Shown one piece after another: positions 5,613-8,655 of a stretch of 8,655 bases of DNA. Source of the stretch: Verrucomicrobiota bacterium (GTDB lineage: Bacteria; Verrucomicrobiota; Verrucomicrobiia; Methylacidiphilales; Verrucolacustridaceae); assembly GCA_010024525.1 (NCBI GenBank), contig RGGS01000039.1:1-8655 (forward strand), given 5' to 3'. The position numbers and the translations under genes are program-made. A model generated the notes under the pieces. That model did not search any database, had not been told where the DNA came from, and worked only from the letters and a program-made list of their open reading frames with translations. How positions within the stretch are numbered: the stretch's first letter is position 1; each line of letters starts with the position of its first letter.

Positions 5613-6089
5613 ATGGCCCTATCAGCCGGCAACCAAGCTCCCGACTTCTCGCTCAAAACCAAAAGGGGTGGCGATCCCAAGGACGTCAAACTTTCCGAAC
5701 ACTTCGGAAAAAAGAAAACGGTCCTTCTGTTCTTCCCCCTCGCCTTCACCGGTGTTTGCACCAAGGAGTTTTGTGATGTTTCGGCTGGTCTCTCCGCCTA
5801 TGAAAAACTGGACGCGGCTGTCTACGGCATCAGTGTCGACTCCCCGTTCGCCCAGGAAGCTTGGGCCGACAAGGAGAAAATCAAGATTCCACTTCTCAGC
5901 GATCTCAACAAGGAAGTCAGCAAAGCTTATGGAACCTTGCTGCCTGATCTGATCGGTCTGGGCTCGGTCAGCGCCCGTGCGGCCTTCGTTATCGACAAGG
6001 CCGGTGTCATCCAATACTCCGAGCAAACCCCCACCCCGCTGGAATTGCCGGATTTTAAAAAGATCCAGGCTGCTTTGGCAGCTTGTTAG
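5613..6089 (+). CDS. Peroxiredoxin, AhpE/BCP-like
   Basis: This 158-residue cytoplasmic protein (no signal peptide) should reduce hydrogen peroxide or organic hydroperoxides. The thioredoxin-fold peroxiredoxin domain covers nearly all of it: APDFSLKT at 9-16, then the active-site FFPLAFTGVC with peroxidatic Cys49, Pro42 and Thr46. Arg122 (SARAAFVID) is the likely conserved active-site arginine. Cys54 lies five residues after Cys49, the spacing of the resolving Cys in E. coli BCP. The rest of the protein (PLAFTGVC, GISVDSPFAQEAWA) is more like the one-Cys AhpE group. A further Cys158 is the very last residue. Length and start (ATG with AGGAGG) are normal. It follows pnp by 18 bases and is probably co-transcribed with rpsO-pnp, although an unseen internal promoter is possible. 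Family assignment is firm; subtype and reductant are not. Confidence 0.92.
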   Translation: MALSAGNQAPDFSLKTKRGGDPKDVKLSEHFGKKKTVLLFFPLAFTGVCTKEFCDVSAGLSAYEKLDAAVYGISVDSPFAQEAWADKEKIKIPLLSDLNKEVSKAYGTLLPDLIGLGSVSARAAFVIDKAGVIQYSEQTPTPLELPDFKKIQAALAAC

Positions 6090-6093
6090 CTCA

Positions 6094-6106
6094 GAGCCAA
6101 AGGCTC
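6094..6106 (+). terminator. Weak candidate terminator after the peroxiredoxin gene
   Basis: GAGCC-AAA-GGCTC forms a five-pair stem with a three-base loop, five bases after the peroxiredoxin stop. A C-G pair beyond an A-A mismatch could extend it. Only three Ts follow (AGGCTTTGAC), so it is a poor intrinsic terminator. It may be a 3'-end stabilising hairpin, or termination may be Rho-dependent. Confidence 0.3.
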
Positions 6107-6249
6107 AGGCTTTGACTGGGCAGCGGTGGAACGGAAAAAGAGATGAATGTTTCTCATTGGAAGTTTGAAGGTTTTCTCCACTTCTTGCCTCCGACTTTCC
6201 AACCCCCCATCCCGCTTGACCCTGAAACGCAATCTGGAATGTTGAAATC

Positions 6250-6843
6250 ATGAAGATATCCCCCCTCCTCGCACTCCTGAGCCTTCTCTCCATCACCCAT
6301 GCCGCCGTGGAACCCGGAGACACCGCGCCTGAATTTGCCCTGAAGGATGCAAAAGATAATTTTCAGAAACTTTCCACCTATGCCGGTAAGTTTGTCGTCT
6401 TAGAGTGGATGAATCCGGAATGCCCCTTTGTTAAAAAACACTACTCTGTTGGCAACATGCAAAATCTCCAGAAGGAATACACCGCCAAGGGTGTTGTTTG
6501 GCTCTCCATCATCTCTTCCGCCCCTGGAAAACAGGGTTTCTGCACCGGTCCGCAGGCGGAAGCCAACCGAAAAGACCAAAAGGCCTACCCTACCGCCGTG
6601 TTGCTGGATCCCTCGGGGGAGGTCGGACAGAAATACGGCGCGAAAACCACCCCCCACATCTTCATCCTCAACCCCGAGGGCAAAGTCATTTACGCCGGCG
6701 CGATCGACAACCTTCGATCCACCAATCCGGCCGACTGTGCCAAAGCCGACAACTATGTCCGGGAAACTCTCGACGCTGCCATGGCGGGCAAACCGGTGCC
6801 TCACCCCTCAACCCAGCCTTACGGGTGCGGCGTCAAATACTGA
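6250..6843 (+). CDS. Exported thioredoxin-fold (redoxin/AhpC-TSA-like) protein
   Basis: The 197-residue product has a signal peptide (MKISPLLALLSLLSITHA, cleavage after THA at residue 18). One redoxin domain follows: GDTAPEFALKD at 23-33, VVLEWMNPECPF at 49-60, GVVWLSIISSAPGKQGF around 81-97, PTAVLLDPSGEVGQKYGAKT at 114-133, then TPHIFILNPEGKVIYAGAID. The C-terminal STQPYGCGVKY is a signature I associate with a bacterial redoxin group carrying NPxCPFVKKHY. The usual thioredoxin CxxC is absent: Cys58 is followed by PFVK. Cys98, Cys163 and Cys193 are the only other cysteines, so any disulfide partner is distant. It probably acts on thiols or peroxides outside the inner membrane; substrate unknown. 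The 160-base gap upstream shows no good promoter and no Shine-Dalgarno (TGTTGAAATC before ATG). The 127-residue gene starts 42 bases downstream. Confidence 0.88.
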   Translation: MKISPLLALLSLLSITHAAVEPGDTAPEFALKDAKDNFQKLSTYAGKFVVLEWMNPECPFVKKHYSVGNMQNLQKEYTAKGVVWLSIISSAPGKQGFCTGPQAEANRKDQKAYPTAVLLDPSGEVGQKYGAKTTPHIFILNPEGKVIYAGAIDNLRSTNPADCAKADNYVRETLDAAMAGKPVPHPSTQPYGCGVKY

Positions 6844-6885
6844 TCAGACTTTTCTCCCCTCTACTTCCCTCGCTATCTTCCGCAG

Positions 6886-7269
6886 ATGATCTCGCGTGGA
6901 TACGTGGCCGTCTTTGCTCAACCCCACACGGATGCATCCATCCAAGGCATTCTGGATTCCTGGATGTCTCGTTTTGAAAGGGTGGAGCAGGTGGTTCCTG
7001 GCACCCAAGCCGGCAACACCACCATCACCCTGGCCAACTCCGGGGAGCTCCTGAAGGCCGATCACCTGCAATTTCGCGTGATTCAAGGCCAGGATTTCGC
7101 CTGGGCCTACCTAACACGTGGCCGTCGGGTCATCGAGACTACCGGTCTGCCTCATGAAAAGATTGCCCTTTGCCTGGATATCCTCCTGGAACTCCCCGAG
7201 GTCACCGAAATTGTCGACCAACACGATGATCGGCGCCTGGATGAATTGGAACGGGACGGCTTGATGTGA
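6886..7269 (+). CDS. Conserved-looking hypothetical protein coupled to the glycosyltransferase
   Basis: I do not recognise this 127-residue protein. It has no signal peptide or membrane segment, so it is probably cytoplasmic. It opens with a possible beta strand (GYVAVFAQPHTDA), then a helix-like segment (SIQGILDSWMSRFERVEQVV), a beta-rich middle (NTTITLANSGELL, HLQFRVIQGQDFAWAYLTRG), and an acidic helical C-terminus (KIALCLDILLELPEVTEIV). It has a single cysteine near residue 96. The ATG at 6886 has no Shine-Dalgarno. It is in frame with the preceding gene after that gene's TGA, with no alternative ATG between. Its TGA (7267-7269) overlaps the GTG start of the glycosyltransferase as GTGA, which indicates translational coupling and suggests a shared pathway. 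A regulatory or accessory role is a guess from context only. Confidence 0.75.
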   Translation: MISRGYVAVFAQPHTDASIQGILDSWMSRFERVEQVVPGTQAGNTTITLANSGELLKADHLQFRVIQGQDFAWAYLTRGRRVIETTGLPHEKIALCLDILLELPEVTEIVDQHDDRRLDELERDGLM

Positions 7270-8366
7270 ACTTGCCCCCGGTCCTGATCCTCACCGCTGC
7301 CTTTGGCGATGGCCATAATGCTGCAGCCCGCGGATTGGCGGCAGGCATCCGTCAGCGGGGAGGCCAAGCCGTGGTGGCCGATCCTTTTGCGGAATCCCGC
7401 CCTAAGATGAACGATTTCTTCCGCCGGCTCTACCTAACTCTGATCAATCGTTACCCCGGATTTTGGAATCTTTTTTACATCACCTGCCATCATCTTCCCC
7501 TGATCGAGAAGACGGTTTTCGTTCACCAACCGGCCTATCTTCGCATCCGGGAACTCCTGGAGACACACCGCCCCAAAGTTGTGGTCCTGACCTTTCCGGT
7601 TTATGCCCACCTCCTCGACCGCTTGCCCCGAACCCTTCGCAAAAGCTTTCAACTTGTCACGGTGGTGACGGATTCTATTTCCGTTCATCGCCTCTGGTCC
7701 ACGGCTCAAGCGGACCTCTGGGTGGTTCCCAACCAACCGACCGCTCAGGCTCTCTCGGCTTTGGGGATCGCGTCGGAAAAAATCCAGCCGGTCGGCTTTC
7801 CGGTCGATCCAAGATTTGCCTCACCGGATCCGCATCCGGGCGATGAGCCGCCCGGTGACCATCCCCGGGTTCTCTACCTCCTGAGTTCCGGTCTTCAGGC
7901 CGGACCGGCATTGGCCGCCACTTTGGCTGCCCAAAAGGGCTGGTCCGTGACGATTGGAACCGGGCGGGATCCGGAAGTGGCCCGCCGGATCGAGGAGGCC
8001 CTTGGACCCCTGAAAAAGGACGTCCAAATGCTGGGTTGGACCACAGAAATGCCGTCCATTTTGGCCCGCCAACACTTCGTCATCGGGAAGGCAGGAGGAG
8101 CCCTCACCCAAGAGACGATCGCCTCCCGCACCCCGTTCCTCGTTACCCAGGTGGTTCCCGGGCAGGAGGAAGGGAATTTCGCTCTGCTCAAGGAGATCGG
8201 GGTCGCTTCGCTGACCCCCAATGGCAACGCTGCGGTCCAAGTCATCCAAAAGGCCCTGGCGGAAAATGCGAAAGGGTGGAGGGAGTGGAAAGCCAAACTC
8301 GCGCTTGCCTCCAAGCCGGATGCCTCCCTCCGGCTAGCGGATCTTTGCCTTTCTCTGGCGGCCTGA
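7266..8366 (+). CDS. MGDG synthase/MurG-like (GT28-type) glycosyltransferase
   Basis: The 366-residue protein has the two-domain layout of GT-B glycosyltransferases that put hexose or GlcNAc on membrane lipids. The N-terminal domain has the diacylglycerol glycosyltransferase motif PPVLILTAAFGDGHNAAARG (residues 4-23, with GDGH at 14-17). Downstream are RPKVVVLTFPVYAHLL and VTVVTDSISVHRLW, and ADLWVVPNQPT marks the end of that domain. The C-terminal donor domain carries VIGKAGGALTQE (273-283) and VVPGQEEGN (296-304), the nucleotide-sugar site pattern shared with MurG and UgtP. No transmembrane segment is evident, fitting a peripheral membrane enzyme. The likely product is a glycosyl-diacylglycerol, but the sugar cannot be read from sequence. 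The GTG start overlaps the previous stop by four bases; the first codons match the family N-terminus, so an earlier start is not needed. The stop lies five bases from the convergent amidotransferase stop. Confidence 0.88.
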   Translation: MNLPPVLILTAAFGDGHNAAARGLAAGIRQRGGQAVVADPFAESRPKMNDFFRRLYLTLINRYPGFWNLFYITCHHLPLIEKTVFVHQPAYLRIRELLETHRPKVVVLTFPVYAHLLDRLPRTLRKSFQLVTVVTDSISVHRLWSTAQADLWVVPNQPTAQALSALGIASEKIQPVGFPVDPRFASPDPHPGDEPPGDHPRVLYLLSSGLQAGPALAATLAAQKGWSVTIGTGRDPEVARRIEEALGPLKKDVQMLGWTTEMPSILARQHFVIGKAGGALTQETIASRTPFLVTQVVPGQEEGNFALLKEIGVASLTPNGNAAVQVIQKALAENAKGWREWKAKLALASKPDASLRLADLCLSLAA

Positions 8367-8371
8367 AATAT

Positions 8372-8655
8372 TCAATCCAGGAGAGCCAACCAGGCCCGCC
8401 ACATCACACGGGCCAACTCTTCCACCGGTTCCGCGTGTTCCGAAGAGTCCTCCAGGATTTGGGCCGGCTCCACTCCGACCGCCGCCAGTTCCTTGCGCGA
8501 TCCAGCCACCATCTCATCCACCATCGCCGCGTTCATTTCCAAATGAGGAATGAGCCCGTAGGCCTTTTTTCCCAAACGAAAACCGGCACACGCACATCGG
8601 TCCGTGCTGAGAAGATGGGCCGCCCCTTGGGGCAGGACAAAATGATCCCCATGCC
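8372..8655 (-). CDS. Class I glutamine amidotransferase (GMP-synthase-like), C-terminal part (5' end outside window)
   Basis: On the minus strand the frame is open from the window edge to a TGA at 8374-8372, giving about 94 C-terminal residues. It begins HGDHFVLPQGAAHLLST, which matches the HGD-x-F-x-LP-x-GA segment of GuaA-like class I amidotransferases. It continues DRCACAGFRLGKKAYGLIPHLEMN, where the family has Q-A-F-x-x-G then GxQFHxE. The catalytic His and Glu are present (codons at 8545-8543 and 8539-8537). The catalytic Cys would be outside the window. A TTG at 8573-8575 could be mistaken for a start, but homology continues upstream of it. Such stand-alone enzymes release ammonia from glutamine or hydrolyse gamma-glutamyl bonds; the acceptor is unknown. 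It converges on the glycosyltransferase gene with only five bases between stops. Confidence 0.8.
   Translation of the reverse strand, partial: HGDHFVLPQGAAHLLSTDRCACAGFRLGKKAYGLIPHLEMNAAMVDEMVAGSRKELAAVGVEPAQILEDSSEHAEPVEELARVMWRAWLALLD

Noticed and set aside
6841..6885. TGA readthrough (or selenocysteine) fusing the redoxin to the 127-residue protein, which is in the same frame
   Set aside because: The redoxin ends in its usual QPYGC-V-KY tail right before TGA, and the 14 in-frame codons that follow look like non-coding sequence, so the shared frame is probably chance.
8573..8575. TTG as the start of a 67-residue protein at the right edge
   Set aside because: Amidotransferase homology (HGDHFVLPQGA...) continues upstream of it to the window edge, so the gene is simply truncated by the window.
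1..8655. CRISPR arrays, tRNA or rRNA genes, insertion sequences and phage genes
   Set aside because: No spaced direct repeats, cloverleaf-like segments, terminal inverted repeats, transposase or phage motifs were seen on either strand.

Overview
The window looks like a chromosomal stretch from a moderately GC-rich Gram-negative bacterium. Verrucomicrobiota (PVC group) is the best guess. The polynucleotide phosphorylase fragments read like verrucomicrobial PNPases, and there is an exported beta-barrel-like protein resembling DUF6268. This assignment is from remembered family resemblance, not from a search. No rRNA, tRNA, CRISPR array, insertion sequence or prophage gene was seen. Genes are packed tightly, and no gene-free stretch exceeds about 210 bases.

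Layout. (1) 2-556 (+): C-terminal half of queA (queuosine tRNA modification), running in from the left. (2) 563-3328 (-): a leftward block of three exported proteins. In transcription order these are an unrecognised secreted protein (3328 to 2288), a probable outer-membrane beta-barrel protein (2229 to 1135) and a secreted FKBP-type prolyl isomerase (1072 to 563). An AT-rich gap at 2230-2287 carries a good promoter candidate for the second. (3) 3348-5594 (+): rpsO followed by pnp, the classic ribosomal protein S15/PNPase pair. They are separated by a 211-nt spacer that can fold into a long imperfect hairpin. (4) 5613-8366 (+): a peroxiredoxin with a strong Shine-Dalgarno, a secreted thioredoxin-fold protein, an unrecognised 127-residue protein, and an MGDG-synthase/MurG-like glycosyltransferase whose start overlaps the previous stop by four bases. 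(5) 8372-8655 (-): C-terminal end of a class I glutamine amidotransferase, running off the right edge.

Main observation. The pnp gene is broken. By comparison with full-length PNPase, about 56-57 codons are missing in frame after codon 30; they include the FFRR RNA-binding loop region. About 68-70 codons are missing after codon 446, immediately behind the catalytic Asp/Asp/Lys triad, and this second gap also shifts the frame. The KH and S1 RNA-binding domains therefore lie in another frame (about 5160-5594). The rest of the gene is well conserved, so the damage is either recent or an assembly artefact. The neighbouring rpsO and peroxiredoxin genes look intact. I found no convincing novel multi-gene system; the broken pnp and the structured leader before it are the items most worth checking.
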